This document shows positions 1 to 10,823 of a stretch of 64,000 nucleotides of DNA, in pieces. The position numbers and the translations under genes were made by a program. The stretch's first letter is position 1, and every line of letters starts with the position of its first letter. The stretch spans positions 152,274,423 to 152,338,422 of the forward strand of contig NC_073305.1 in assembly GCF_027595985.1 (NCBI RefSeq), in the 5' to 3' direction. Under the pieces are notes generated by a model. The model was given only the letters and a program-made list of their open reading frames with translations, ran no database searches and was not told the origin of the DNA. The stretch comes from Sorex araneus (lineage: Eukaryota; Chordata; Mammalia; Eulipotyphla; Soricidae).

Positions 1-40
1 ATGAACATAGAAGTGCAGATGATGTTTCTGCTGTGTTGTT

Positions 41-292
41 TTGGGTCACTGTCACTGTCATCCCATTGTTCAACGATTTGCTCAAGTGGGCACCAGTAAC
101 AGCTCCATTGTGAGACTTGTTGTCACTGTTTTAGGTATATCAAATATGCCACGGGTAGCTTGCCAGGCTCTGCTGTGCAGGTGAGATACTCTTGGTAGCT
201 TGCCGGGCTCTTTGACAGGGGCAGAGGAATCCAACTCTGGTGGGCCGAGTAAAAGTCAAACACCCTACCCACTGGGCTATCGCTCCAGCCCT
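41..292 (-). mobile_element. Type B SINE (tRNA head, RTE-like tail)
   Basis: On the minus strand the element reads tRNA-like head (complement of 'gctatcgctccagccct' at the right end), a body with the characteristic 'gccaggctctgc' and 'agcttgccgggctct' blocks, then the conserved tail ending in cactgt repeats at the left. It lacks an A-tail. It abuts an L1 fragment on the right. Confidence 0.85.
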
Positions 293-510
293 AGAGCATA
301 TTCCCAAAAGTGGTATCACTGGGTCAAATGGGAGTTCAATTTCTAGTGTTTGATGAATATCCTTATTGTTTTCCAAAAAGCCTGGACAAGTCAACATTCC
401 CACCAATGATGTCCTTTATCCCCACATCCACGACAGCAGTGGTTGCTCTTGTTCTTTTGATGTGACAGTCCAAGAGAGATTTCTAGCAGATCATTTAGAG
501 CTGCTGATTT
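293..510 (-). mobile_element. LINE-1 ORF2 3' fragment
   Basis: The minus-strand translation carries the C-terminal L1 ORF2 signature LEIELPFDPVIPLLGI, preceded by a degenerate match to the 'trp-lys' region. It is a truncated, non-functional copy. Confidence 0.8.
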
Positions 511-591
511 TACCTGACCACCCTCACCCTGCCAGAATAACTGTTACAAAGATAGTACTTGATGTAGAGACCAGGTATGCTTGAAAGTGGG

Positions 592-713
592 GGTAGAGAG
601 AGGGAGAGGGGAGAGAGAGGGGAGAGAGAGAGAAAGAGAGAGAGAGACAGAGAGAGACAGAGACAGAAAGACAGAGAGACAGAGACAGAGAAGAGGAGAG
701 GAGAGGAGGGTGA
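592..713. repeat. (GA)n-rich purine microsatellite
   Basis: An imperfect run of gagaga, ggggaga and gacaga units. Open frames across it are low-complexity artefacts. Confidence 0.9.
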
Positions 714-779
714 GGGATTTTATTAGAAAATATACAAATATGTCTGTGGGCATGGGGGACGTGGGGAGGGCTTGGCCAT

Positions 780-3240
780 GAAAGAATCCTCTAAAAGAAT
801 TCAGAGTTCAGAATCATCATGGTAGAGAAGTAAGACACCAATTATAATGATTATGTTTACCTAGTCAAGGGAACTTTAGGTCAGACCACCTGAAATGGAA
901 GCATACCATAGTAAGACATACCAATATATAAATATGACTTCTTTGGAAATTAAATGCTTTATATTATATATCTGACAGCTTTTGAGAGAAGGAAAACAAC
1001 TTGAGACGATGATAAATGGCATTCAAATAAGAATATCCCTACTCCCAGTGCATCATTTATGGTCTCCATTTAAAAATTAGGCAGCAAGATTGAAATATAA
1101 AAGTAAGGTTCTAAGAAAAAGAGTAGCAGAGGTAAAGATTTAAAATTAATCTTCTAAAACAGTAAAAAATAACCTTACTGGATTAAAAACAACGCAAAAC
1201 AAATATATCAACCTACACTCTTATCTGCGGTGGGGTGTGAAACTCTAAATTTGAAACAAGTTAGATACTTTGACTAGTAATACCCAATGCTGGACACTTA
1301 AAATATGGAAACGAGGCTTTGAAAGTCAGTGTTCATATTACATTTTATTATGTAAAAGTTGAACTTTATTGGGTTAGCTGTGCTATATTCTAGATTCAAA
1401 AGAAACAGCCCATATCACTGAATAAATTTTAAAGGAAAAGTGTGTGGACAAAATCATGCATTTCTGTTTGCTACCTTTAAACAATTTTCGTTTTCATTTT
1501 CTTGTAAGCAATATAGTTCTTTAATAATCATCAGACTATTCTAGTACACCTAATTCTTGTGAAATGATAGATTGTTTAGTAAGCTGATCATCAAAACTTC
1601 TATGTCCTACACAACTTGCCTCTTCTATGATTATGAATGGGTGTATACTTTATATTCTCTATAATTTAGTTAATTGGGTATCCCATTATAGAGTTAGTTA
1701 TCCGAACAGCTTTGTTGAACTTAAACATTATTTGAGTCAGATTCACATTATAAATACAATAGAGAAAAATCAACCGCTAATTAGAACTTGCAAAATATAT
1801 TTTTACAGATTAAAATGAAAAACAAAATGCCGTTTAAATGTTTTAATTGGTTTCAGTTTTACAACTGCAAACCAGATGGTTTCTTTTCAAGTAGTTTACA
1901 ATGTCTTTGCTGAATAACCGAATTACCAAAGCAGCTGTGATTATTAACATTTACCTAAACAGAAAAACATGTCTGCTATTTGTTTGCTAAGAAGGTACCT
2001 GCTTTTCAAAGGTTTGGCAAATAAATCATGACTATTTTGCATAACATACTATTTTAATCAAAAGGAGAAGTTGAGATAGAGATGTAACCTGCATCTTAAA
2101 ATGCATACCAATTAAGTAAAGCTAACTTATTTACTAGGTGTCAGAAAACATGCACGCTCTTGTAGTTTCTTCCAACTTTATGATTCTACAATTGTAAATT
2201 TTATTTACATTTTAATGTAAAAACTGCTTTTAGATTTATTTTAAATCTTGCTAATAATGTACTAATTGTTGCTTTAAAGGCTGTATTCTGGAAGCCACTT
2301 GTCCTCACAGAAATTTGTTTGTATTGTAAAAGGTTTCTTAAGGCTAAACTCTTAGCAAATGTAAATTTCTGCATACTGCTTGTAAATGAAGTACCAAATG
2401 CAAATTCAGTCCTCTTTAAAACTAATTAATGAAAAAACACATCTAAGAGGAAGCAATGGTGAAGATGCTTTGCAAAAAAAAAATGAAAACAATAAATTAT
2501 CAGAAAAATTCTGATGAGGAAATGACATTATAAATATTCCACAACAGCCATTTTCCAATTAGAATTTTCCTTGGTAATTTACTACTTTGGTAAACAGTCT
2601 GAAACAGTTAATTTTTGACTCAAAGTCAACTATAGGCTATACATTCTAATTGATTTGGATTTAGTTTGGCTCATCTCCATTAGATTCACACAGCTAGCTC
2701 TAGTTATCGAAGGTTCCAGTGGGACCTGGTTGGAATAGGATGGATAACAGTGTGATGAATCACATCTCTTCAGCAAGCTGTCTGTCCTATGCATACTCCA
2801 ATGGTTAGAATAAGGTACAGGATCAGGGTTTCAAAGCACTAGAATTTTCTTCACCTCTGGTTCTATACTTGGTAAAAATCCATTAACCAATGAGATACGG
2901 TGTACTTGGGACCAGAATTAAAGAGTACTATAGAATCACCTATATTCAATGGGATAAGCAAAAAATAAAGGTTATCAATTCAACCAATCAAATACATATT
3001 TATTATGGTTCCACTACTCTTAAATAGCATACCTGGCTTTAATGTACTGGAATTTACTTAGTGATTTCTCTAAGTCACTTTCTTTAAATATAAATGTATA
3101 TTCAGTTAATCCTAACTTATTTTGCAATTAACATTAATGCTGCAATTAAAATCTGAATGCATAGCTTTATGCACATGTACAAATATTTTTAAAAAATAAT
3201 ATATAGCACTTTATAAAGCTCTAATATTGAGATGAAGTAG
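780..3240. other. Repeat-poor, AT-rich noncoding block
   Basis: About 2.4 kb in which I recognise no SINE, L1, LTR or gene. It is rich in ATTA/TAAT-type words and has no open frame with recognisable homology. It may be ancestral single-copy intergenic DNA. Confidence 0.5.
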
Positions 3241-3750
3241 CTCTTCATTCTTTTCATACTTGTTTCAATCTTTGTGAGTACCTTGTGGATTTTAAGAAAC
3301 ATGAACAGCTACAGCCCTACCATTCTCCTCTCTCCATTTAAAGAGCCTACGAGTACCTGGAAGTTGACATGTCCTTACAGTTTGATACACATGCTCATCA
3401 CAAATATGAGAGCATATTGCTCTTTCATCTTTGAATTATTTTGGTTTATACTCTTTGGGCCTCTTCTGTCTAAGCTCCCATCTCACTCTTCAGGTTGGGG
3501 AAATTATCCTCAGCAATCTCTTCAACTTTAATTTTTTTTCTTTTTCTTTGCCTTCTAGAATTCCTGATTTTGAAGTTGTTTCTCTTTGCATTGTCAATAA
3601 TTTGCCTTATATTCTCTTCATTTTTTCCTCCATGTCCTCTCTATTTCTTCTTTCTTGGCGTATTTGTTTATGAATCTTTGAATGATTTACTTTTTGGCTT
3701 CATCCTTACTGCATCTAAGCTTGCTACTGCATTTTTAATTTCTACTACTT
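3241..3750. other. Unclassified pyrimidine-leaning sequence
   Basis: A T- and C-rich stretch leading into the microsatellite. Its plus-strand open frame is hydrophobic and low in information. It may be an old antisense retrotransposon piece, but I cannot name a family. Confidence 0.3.
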
Positions 3751-3751
3751 C

Positions 3752-4022
3752 TATTCCTTCCCTTCTTTCTTTCCTCCCTCCCTCCCTTCCTTCCTTCCTT
3801 CCTTCCTTCCTTCCTTCCTTCCTTCCTTCCTTCCTTCCTTCCTTCCTTCCTTCCTTCCTTCCTTCCTTCCTTCCTTCCTCCCTCCCTCCCTCCCTCCCTC
3901 CCTCCCTCCCTCCCTCCCTCCCTCCCTTCCTTCCTTCCTTCCTTCCTTCCTTCCTTCCTTCCTTCCTTCCTTCCTTCCTTCCTTCCTTCCTCCCTCACTC
4001 CCTCCCTCACTCCCTTGCTCCC
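3752..4022. repeat. Compound (TTCC)n(TCCC)n(TTCC)n microsatellite
   Basis: Long pure ttcc blocks flank a central tccc block. The whole array is polypyrimidine on the + strand. Overlapping long frames (LPSF and KEGR peptides) are artefacts of the tetranucleotide period. Confidence 0.97.
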
Positions 4023-4057
4023 TTGTTGATTCTTTGCTCAAACATAGTTTTCTGATT

Positions 4058-4798
4058 GTTTGAGCACTGTTGTGATTGTTTTTCCTAAAGGCATCTTCAA
4101 GCAGACTTGAATTTCAAGCCTGTGGTTCTCTCTTGAACACTTATCTTGCTTGCTTTGCTCTATGTCTCTGCTTTTTTCCATGCTGGAGAAGCCCATATTC
4201 TCTCTTGAACACATACCGTTTCGGGTTGCAAATCAGGGAGACAGAGAACTGAGAAATTTTTGAGGAATTTATTTGCCAGAGACTTTAACAAGATACCAGG
4301 CCCAAATCATGCAGCTGAGATCACAGTTTTCCCCAGCCATTTAAAAAGGTTTTGCACATCCTTCTATCAGGAGTCAGACAGTTGGGTAGCAGATGAACAG
4401 TATCAAATAGGCGGTTTTGCCAAAGTTACAGTTTGGTCACAATTGCAACAAATTATTTTTTACAGGTAAGCCATTTGGAAATTCCTGTCTTTGGCCTTAA
4501 TCAATGAGTGATTTCTGCAGTCTTTTGTCTCAGGGCATCCCTGACATCATACTTAAAGATTATTTTTAAGTCTTATAATTTTAGTTACAGTTCTCAGGAA
4601 GTGTCAGTCACTGGTCACAATCAAGGATGTGTTTGTAGCGGCTATTTCTGGAGTCTGCTCTAAGACAAAAACTGAAAAAGCAACATGGAGGTCTGAGGAT
4701 GAAAAAGATGGTTGCTTCCATGCTAAGCTGTTACAATACTTCCTTGGTTCTCTACTCTCATATTGTCTAAGTGAGTTTCAATAAAACTGTCTTACTTC
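4058..4798 (+). other. Unclassified sequence, possibly a decayed LTR
   Basis: Single-copy-looking sequence ending in a run with 'caataaaactgtcttac' (polyadenylation-signal-like, about 4782) just before the purine tract. That resembles the R/U5 end of a retroviral LTR, but I see no clear TG/CA ends or target duplication, so the LTR reading is weak. Confidence 0.22.
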
Positions 4799-5290
4799 AA
4801 GACAGAGAAAGAAGAAAGAGAAAGAAAGTAAGGAGGGAAGAGAGGGAGGGAAAGGAAAAGAGAGGAAAAAGGAAAGGAAAGGAAAGGAAAGGAAAGGAAA
4901 GGAAAGGAAAGGAAAGGAAAAGGAAAGGAAGGAAAGGAAAGGAAAGGAAAGGAAAGGAAAGGAAAGGAAAGGAAAGGAAAGGAAAGGAAAGGAAAGGAAA
5001 GGAAAGGAAAGGAAAGGAAAGGAAAGGAAAGGAGAAAGTAAAGAGGAAAGGAGGGGAGGGGAGGGGAGGGGAGAAGAGGGGAGGGGAGAGGAGGGGAGGG
5101 GAGGGGAAGGGAGAGGAGGAGAGGGGAGGGGAGGAGAGGAGAGGGGAGGGGAGGGGAGGAGAGGAGAGGGGAGGGGAGGGGAGGAGAGGAGAGGGGAGGG
5201 GAGGGGAGGGGAGGGGAGGGGAGGGGAGGGAAGGGGAGGGGAGGGGAGGGGAGGAGAGGAGAGGAGAGGGGAGGGGAGGGGAGGGGAGAG
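4799..5290 (+). repeat. ~490-bp pure purine tract: (GGAAA)n then (GGGGA)n
   Basis: The first half is nearly perfect ggaaa pentamers (about 4858-5030). The second half switches to ggggagggg-type units (about 5050-5288) with dozens of G4 runs. The encoded KGKER/GGEGR protein is not a gene. Confidence 0.97.
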
Positions 5291-5296
5291 AATTTT

Positions 5297-5937
5297 TTTA
5301 AGTTTATTTTTCCATTAGTTTATTACTTGTGTATAAAAACAAAGCACCTTTGTACCTTGATTTTAAAACATGCTTCCTTTCTGTATTTGCTTATTATTTT
5401 AAATAAGTTTTCAGTGGAGTCTTTTGTGGTTTCTGTATATATCATAAAGTCATCTGAAAAGAGTGATAGCTGTATTCCTTTGTTTCTAGTTTAAACACCT
5501 TTAATTTCTTTTTTTTGCGTAATTGCTTCAATTTTATGTTGAGTAATAGTTATGAGAGTGGACGTTCTTAATCTAAAATTAGGGGATTTTTTATCAGTCA
5601 TTTACTATGCTGAGTATGTCCCAATTCTTCACATTTTGTTGAGAATATTATAAATGGATGTGGAATCTTGCCAAATGCTTTTTGGCATATGTTGATACAA
5701 TTATATAATTTTTTCTTGCCTTTTAATGTAATATCGCATATTAATGAGCCATATCTATTTAAGCACCCTTGTATTTATTGAGTCCCACTGATCATGATCT
5801 ATGATTTCTTTACTGAATTGCTGAATTTGTTTTGCTAGTATTTTGATAAGGGTATTTTAATATCTATATTCATCAGAGAAGATTGCTTAAATTATTTTGT
5901 GTGTGTCACTTTTTTCATTTAGGTATTAGAATAATAT
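5297..5937 (-). mobile_element. Old LINE-1 ORF2 fragment, antisense
   Basis: The + strand reads like the complement of the L1 reverse-transcriptase region, for example 'tgctagtattttgataag' near 5838 and 'gccaaatgctttttggcat' near 5671. It is highly diverged and interrupted by the type B SINE that follows. Confidence 0.7.
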
Positions 5938-6086
5938 CACTGTCACTATCACTGTCATCCCGTTGCTCATCGATTTGTTCGAGCGGGCACCAGTAACGTC
6001 TCTCATTGAGAGACTTATTGTTACTGTTTTGGACATATCCAATACACACAGGTAGCTTGCCAGGCTCTGCCATGCGGGCAAGATAT
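5938..6086 (-). mobile_element. Type B SINE, head-truncated
   Basis: It starts with cactgtcactatcactgt repeats and the conserved tail, and continues through the 'ggtagcttgccaggctctgc' block. The tRNA head is missing, as expected for a 5'-truncated minus-strand insertion. It splits an older L1. Confidence 0.8.
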
Positions 6087-6330
6087 GGGCCTCATAAATA
6101 TTCTTGGATATATTCCCTGTTAAATTTTTTTAAAGATTTTGGGAATAGATATTGTAGCTTCATTGAAAGTTTAGTAGAATTATTTTCTGAAGCCACCTGC
6201 TCCTTAGATTTTTACTTTGGGAGGCGTATGATTAATGTTTTATATTTTAAATATGTCTGTTCATATATTCTAGTTCTTTCTGATTCAGTCTCGGAAGTTT
6301 TTATACTTCCAAGAATTTAATATGTTCATC
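6087..6330 (-). mobile_element. LINE-1 ORF2 fragment (continuation)
   Basis: This resumes the antisense L1 interrupted by the SINE. The order of motifs matches the downstream RT region of an antisense L1, for example 'tcttccaagaatttaat' at the end. Confidence 0.55.
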
Positions 6331-6662
6331 GTCACTAATTATCAGGAAATTTCAAATTAAAACTACAGTAAAGTATCATCCCATACCAGCAAGAATTGCC
6401 TCCATCAGCATACCTATAAACAAACAGGTGCTGGTGGGGATGTGAAGAAAAAGGAATCTTCATTTACTTCTCTAGCTCAGTCTCTATAGACTAGATCTAG
6501 TTTTAAAATGCTAAACATAAAACTACTATACTATCCAGCAATTCCACTTTCAAGAAGAACCCCTAAACATGTATTGTATTGCAGCACTAACAACAGCCAA
6601 GATCTAGAAAGAACCAATGTGTCCAAAGACAAATTAGTGGATAAAGAAGATTTGGTGTAAAT
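6331..6662 (+). mobile_element. LINE-1 ORF2 3' end, sense
   Basis: It begins near 'tcactaattatcaggaaat', the usual start of the L1 ORF2 C-terminal segment, and continues with 'gcagcactaacaacagccaa'. It is interrupted by the monomer element at 6663 and resumes at 7497. Confidence 0.7.
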
Positions 6663-7496
6663 CACTGTATTACTGTCATCCCGTTGATCATTGATTTGCT
6701 CTATCAGGCACCAGTAACATCTCCATTCGTCCTAGCCCTGAGATTTTAGCAGCCTCTCTTTACTTGTTCTTCTCAATGGTGCCACATTGGAGGCTCTTTC
6801 AGGGTAAGGGGAATGACACCCATCATTGTTACTGTATTTGGCACATTGAATATGCCACGGAGAGCTTGCCAGGCTCTGCTGTGTGGGCAGGATTCTCTTG
6901 GTACCTTGCCAGGTTCTCTGAGAGGGAGAGCTAGGCTATAAGAGGTCCAGGAGCGTTGTTTTATAGTCTTTGGATGTTGACTGTTTTGGGATTACACAGC
7001 GTCGGGGGCAGTTTGTGGGTGTGGCTGCCAAGCTACTGGAAAATGGGGGTCTGAGTGGGGGTGGCCCAGCCCCGATCCGAACAGGCTTGAGATCTCAGCC
7101 TTGGATCCCGCACACCTGGGTTCCTTTGCTGGTTCCTTCATGCGTGAGGCTCGTCCGAACATGTGGAAAGGGGCCTTGAGCATGGCTGTGGCTGGGTTCT
7201 GGAGGTCTTCGGCTGCCAGGGTTCTGCTTGGGGTAGGGAGGGAAACTCAACCTGCCCCCCTCTGAGGGGCCCTGGTGAAGATAGCCAGGTGCGGGGGCAA
7301 AAGACTCTGCATCATTCTGTTCTGGGAGTGTTGTTTTATAGTCTCTGGATCTTGGCTGTTGATGGGATTATACAGTGCCGGGGGCAGTTTATGGGTGTGG
7401 CTGCCATGCTAATGGAAATTGGGGGGTCTGGGCAGAGTCTCTTGACCCCGTGCCTGGCTGTCTTCACCAGGGCTCCTCAGAGTGGGGCGGGTTGAG
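6663..7496 (-). mobile_element. Monomer element copy a (RTE-like tail, tandem ~374-bp core)
   Basis: Flanked by an 11-bp duplication, ttggtgtaaat, at 6652-6662 and 7497-7507. Read on the minus strand, it ends at the left in the RTE-like tail and simple repeat. The core unit starts at 6955 (gttgttttatagtct) and again at 7330, a 375-bp period. The right end (about 7431-7496) is an inverted piece of the same unit. It has no tRNA head and no A-tail. Minus- and plus-strand open frames within it are not conserved. Confidence 0.8.
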
Positions 7497-7836
7497 TTGG
7501 TGTAAATACAAAATGAAATGCTACTAGCTATAAGAAATGGTAAAACCTTGCTATTGCAACCATTTGGTTGGAATTGGAAATTTCATGCTAAGTGACCTAA
7601 GTCATAGGAGAACAATAAATATTAGAAGAGTTCATGTGGGATGGAAAAAACAAGGGATTAACGAGACCAAAGGAAAACAAATCCAGAGATTCTTTCCTTA
7701 GAATTTAGGTTGATAAGGAAAATGAGCAGGGTAGGTTAAAGGTGAGGATAAGTCAATGGATTGTGGTGGAGGTTACTGGTACTTTGATGGTCGAGTGTAA
7801 TATAGTACCATGTTTTGAACAGGTGTGAATTGTACT
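7497..7836 (+). mobile_element. LINE-1 3' end (continuation)
   Basis: This continues the L1 split by copy a: 'catgctaagtgacctaagtc' near 7586 matches the end of L1 ORF2, followed by a degraded 3' UTR with a GGTGG-rich stretch. Confidence 0.6.
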
Positions 7837-7844
7837 CCTACAAT

Positions 7845-8508
7845 CATCATCATCATCATCATCATCATCCTGTTGATCGTTGAATTTCTCAAGCAGTCTC
7901 AGTAACATCTCCATTCGTCCAAGCCCTGAGATTTTTAGAAGCCTCTCTCTACTCATCCTTCCAACAATGCCATACTGGAGGCTCTTTCAGGGTCAGAGGA
8001 ATGAGACCCACCAGCTTGTTACTGGTTTTGGCATATTAATACACCATGGGGACCTTGCCAGGCTCTCCCATGAGGGCAGGAAACTCCCAATAGTTTGCCA
8101 GGTTCTCCAGGGGGAGAAGTAGGCTATAAGATGTCACTTCCGAGAGCTTGCTTTTAAGTCTCTGGATGCTGGCTGTTGACAGGATTACACAGCACAGGGG
8201 CAGTCCCTGGGTGTGACTGCCTAGCTACTGGGAGATGGGAAATCTGGGCGGAGGAGGCCCAGTCCCAATCTGAGCAGCGTTAGGAGGTCTCAGCCCCAGG
8301 TCCCACACACCTGGGCTCCTCTGCCGGTTCCTTCCTGTGTGAGGCTTGTCTGAACATGTGGAGAGGGGCCTTGAGCATGGCTGTGGCTAGGCTCTGGAGG
8401 TTTTTGGCCAAAGGAAGCTCTGCTTGGGGTGGGGAGGGAAGCTGGAGCCCATCCCCTCCGAGGAGGCCCCGTGGAAGACAGCCAGACGCTCGGCAAGGGA
8501 CTCTCTGC
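7845..8508 (-). mobile_element. Monomer element copy b with (ATC)n tail
   Basis: Flanked by the 8-bp duplication cctacaat at 7837-7844 and 8509-8516. The left end is a cat-trinucleotide run of about eight units, the simple-repeat end of the RTE-like tail. About one core monomer follows, ending in 'gggactctctgccc'. It is colinear, without the fold-back seen in other copies. Confidence 0.8.
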
Positions 8509-8530
8509 CCTACAATATAGACAGTTTTTA

Positions 8531-8761
8531 TTTTTTTAATTCTTTATTGAGCTACCATGAGATATAGTTACAAAGCTTTCATGCTTGATATTCAGCTGTA
8601 CAATGATCAATCACCCATCCTTCCACCAGTGCAAACTTTCCACCACCAATATCCCCATTATTCTCTCCATTTCCATCCCACTCCTTACCCTGCCTCTACA
8701 GCAGACAATTGCTCAGATACCCTCTTTCTATTTTGGGAAATTATATTTTGCTTGGATAGTT
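8531..8761 (-). mobile_element. LINE-1 3' UTR with poly(A) (as poly-T)
   Basis: The left end is T-rich ('tttttttaattctttattga'), the complement of an L1 tail, followed by the antisense L1 3' end ('cacccatccttccaccagtg'). A 15-bp duplication, tatagacagttttta, at 8516-8530 and 10158-10172 brackets this L1, the nested monomer element and 9840-10157. All three therefore belong to one interrupted insertion locus. Confidence 0.85.
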
Positions 8762-8770
8762 CCACCACCA

Positions 8771-9830
8771 AGCTACTGGAAAATGGGGGATCTGGCTGGA
8801 GAAGGCCCAGTCCCAATCCGAGCAGGCTTGGAGATCTCAGCCCCGGCTCCCGCAAACCTGGGTTTCTCTGCTGGTCCCTTCATGCTTGAGGCTCTTCCAA
8901 GTGTATGGAGAGTGGTCTTGAACATGGCTGTGGCTGGATTCCAGAGGTCTTCAAAAGACACCCACAAACTGCCCCCTGATGCCGTGTAATCCAACCAACG
9001 GCCAACATCCAGAGACTAAAAGACCAAGCCCCTGGAAGAGAGCGACGCAGAATCTCTTGCCCCTGCACCTGGCTGTCTTCACCAGTGCCCCTCAGAAGGA
9101 ACAGGCTGCCTTTCCCTTCCCGCCCAAGCAGAGTCTTGACAGTTGAAGATCTCTGGAATCCAGCCACAGCCATGTTCAAGGCCACTGTCCACACACTTGG
9201 ATGAGCCTCAAGCATGAAGGGACCAGCAGAGGAACCCAGGTGTGGGACTTGGGGCTGAGATATCCAAGCCTGCTCAGATTGGGACTGGGCCTCCTCCAGC
9301 CAGACCCCCCATTTTCCAGTAACTTGGCAGCCACACCCACAAACTGTCCCAGGCACTGTGTAATCCCACAATGGCCAACATCCAGAGACTTTAAGGCCAA
9401 GCTCCCAGAAGCGTGCGGCCACTTATTTAAGACACGTAAGTAGCCTTGTTCTCCCTCTTGGAGAACCTGACAAGCTACCAAGAGTTTATTGCCTTCATGG
9501 GAGACCCTTGCAAGCTTCCCTTGGTGTATTCATATCCCAAAATACAGTAAAAAAATATATGCATACCTCTCGGAGAGCCCGGCAAAGTACCGAGAGTATC
9601 CCACCCACATGGTAGAGCCTGGCAAGCTACCCATGGCGTATTCAATATGCCAAAAACAGTAATGATAGATCTCATTTTCCTGACCCTGAAAGAGCCTCTA
9701 ATCGTTGAGAAAGACGAGTAAGGAGAGGCTGCTAAAATCTCAGGGGTGAGTGTAATAGAGACGTTACTGGTGCCCGCTGGAATAAATCGACCAACAACGG
9801 GATGACACTCATACAGTGATACGGTGATTC
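8771..9830 (+). mobile_element. Monomer element copy c, fold-back, nested in an L1
   Basis: The flanks share ccaccacca (8762-8770 and 9831-9839). The left ~190 bp (8771-8960) is in the opposite orientation to the rest, giving a fold-back. From 8961 on the element is sense, and ccaacatccagagact recurs at 9002 and 9375 (373-bp period). It ends with the RTE-like tail (gagacgttactggtgcccgc near 9758) and a cacagtgata-like simple repeat. A 180-codon minus-strand frame (8880-9422) is repeat sequence, not a gene. Confidence 0.8.
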
Positions 9831-9839
9831 CCACCACCA

Positions 9840-10157
9840 TTCAAGCCTGCCTTCCAGGGGAAGATGCTAGATCATTTATTTTCCGTTGCTCACTTTGCAT
9901 ATCAGGAAAGGTCCAGTTCCACTGGACTGCCCGGTTCTAGTGCCACCATGTAGTTCGGAGAAATAGTCCTGACACCCACATACCAGAGCCATGCTTGTAG
10001 AAGCTCATGGCCACCAGGATTCCTTCTGGAGAAGGCAGGCAGACTGCACCTGTTCCACCTGGGGTGTCCCGGTGATACCAGCTCGGTATGGGACCCGGAG
10101 AATTATCCGGTGTTGTAGTGCACACAAGGACTCTTCACTGCTGTGTGCAGCAAGATC
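9840..10157 (-). mobile_element. Unassigned 5' part of the L1-tailed insertion
   Basis: It lies inside the 15-bp target duplication that starts at the L1 tail, so by position it is the 5' portion of the minus-strand retrotransposed copy. GC content is higher than the surroundings. It might be L1 5' sequence or a transduced or chimeric RNA; I do not recognise it. Confidence 0.45.
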
Positions 10158-10172
10158 TATAGACAGTTTTTA

Positions 10173-10566
10173 AAATCAATGCTACCTCATTAATTTTTAA
10201 AGTTAAAATAAGCAAAACAGGAAAAATGATGACCATAATATTGGTAGCTGTTCACATTTTGTGAGTTTTCTTCTAGCCACTTTTCTGCATTTCATTTTAA
10301 AGCAAGATTACTAAGTGTAGAATGTCTTGATTATTTTTACTATCCTATTATATTATATTCTTACATATTATCTGGTGATTATAACCATTATTTTAAGTAA
10401 AGGCATTTTGAAATGTAATTGTATAATGAAATATTTAATGATATTTTATGCTGTTACAGTTTTTAACTATGATAAAACTTATCCTCACCACAAAATGAAT
10501 GCATCAATATTAGGAAGTTGTTGAGTCTTTCATAGTCTATGAAAGATAATATTAGTATTTTACTCT
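10173..10566. other. AT-rich noncoding sequence
   Basis: No recognisable element or gene. There is a short plus-strand frame without homology. Confidence 0.4.
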
Positions 10567-10583
10567 AAAATTGTAGGGGATAT

Positions 10584-10806
10584 GGGCTGGAGTGATAGCA
10601 CAGCGGGTAGGGCGTTTGCCTTGCACGCGGCCGACCCGGGTTCGATTCCCAGCATCCCATATGGTCCCCTGAGCACCGCCAGGGGTAATTCCTGAGTGCA
10701 GAGCCAGGAGTGACCCTTGTGCATCGCCAGGTGTGACCCAAAAAGCAAAATAAATAAATAAATAAATAATATAAAAATAAAAATAAAATTTAAAAAAAAA
10801 TAAAAT
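10584..10806 (+). mobile_element. Type A SINE, full length
   Basis: A near-consensus copy: tRNA-like head with A-box- and B-box-like words (gatagcacagcgggtag; gggttcgattccc), body 'cagcatcccatatggtcccc', then an A-rich (aaat)n tail. A 17-bp duplication, aaaattgtaggggatat, at 10567-10583 and 10807-10823 marks a recent insertion. Confidence 0.95.
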
Positions 10807-10823
10807 AAAATTGTAGGGGATAT

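Noticed and set aside
3495-4055. 186-codon LPSF-rich open frame
   Set aside because: It is the translation of a TTCC/TCCC microsatellite, where a 4-bp period without stops opens all frames. The 181-codon frame at 37741-38286 is the same artefact.
4771-5301. 176-codon lysine/glutamate/glycine-rich frame
   Set aside because: It is the purine pentamer repeat read as protein, with no start context or homology.
7850-7870. Poly-aspartate coding repeat
   Set aside because: The trinucleotide run is the simple-repeat tail of an RTE-tailed element, not a coding repeat.
8880-9422. 180-codon minus-strand frame
   Set aside because: It lies wholly within the fold-back monomer element, and sibling copies do not keep the frame.
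10584-10660. tRNA gene
   Set aside because: A- and B-box-like words are present, but the sequence continues into a SINE body with A-tail and TSD. The same holds for all other tRNA-like heads here.
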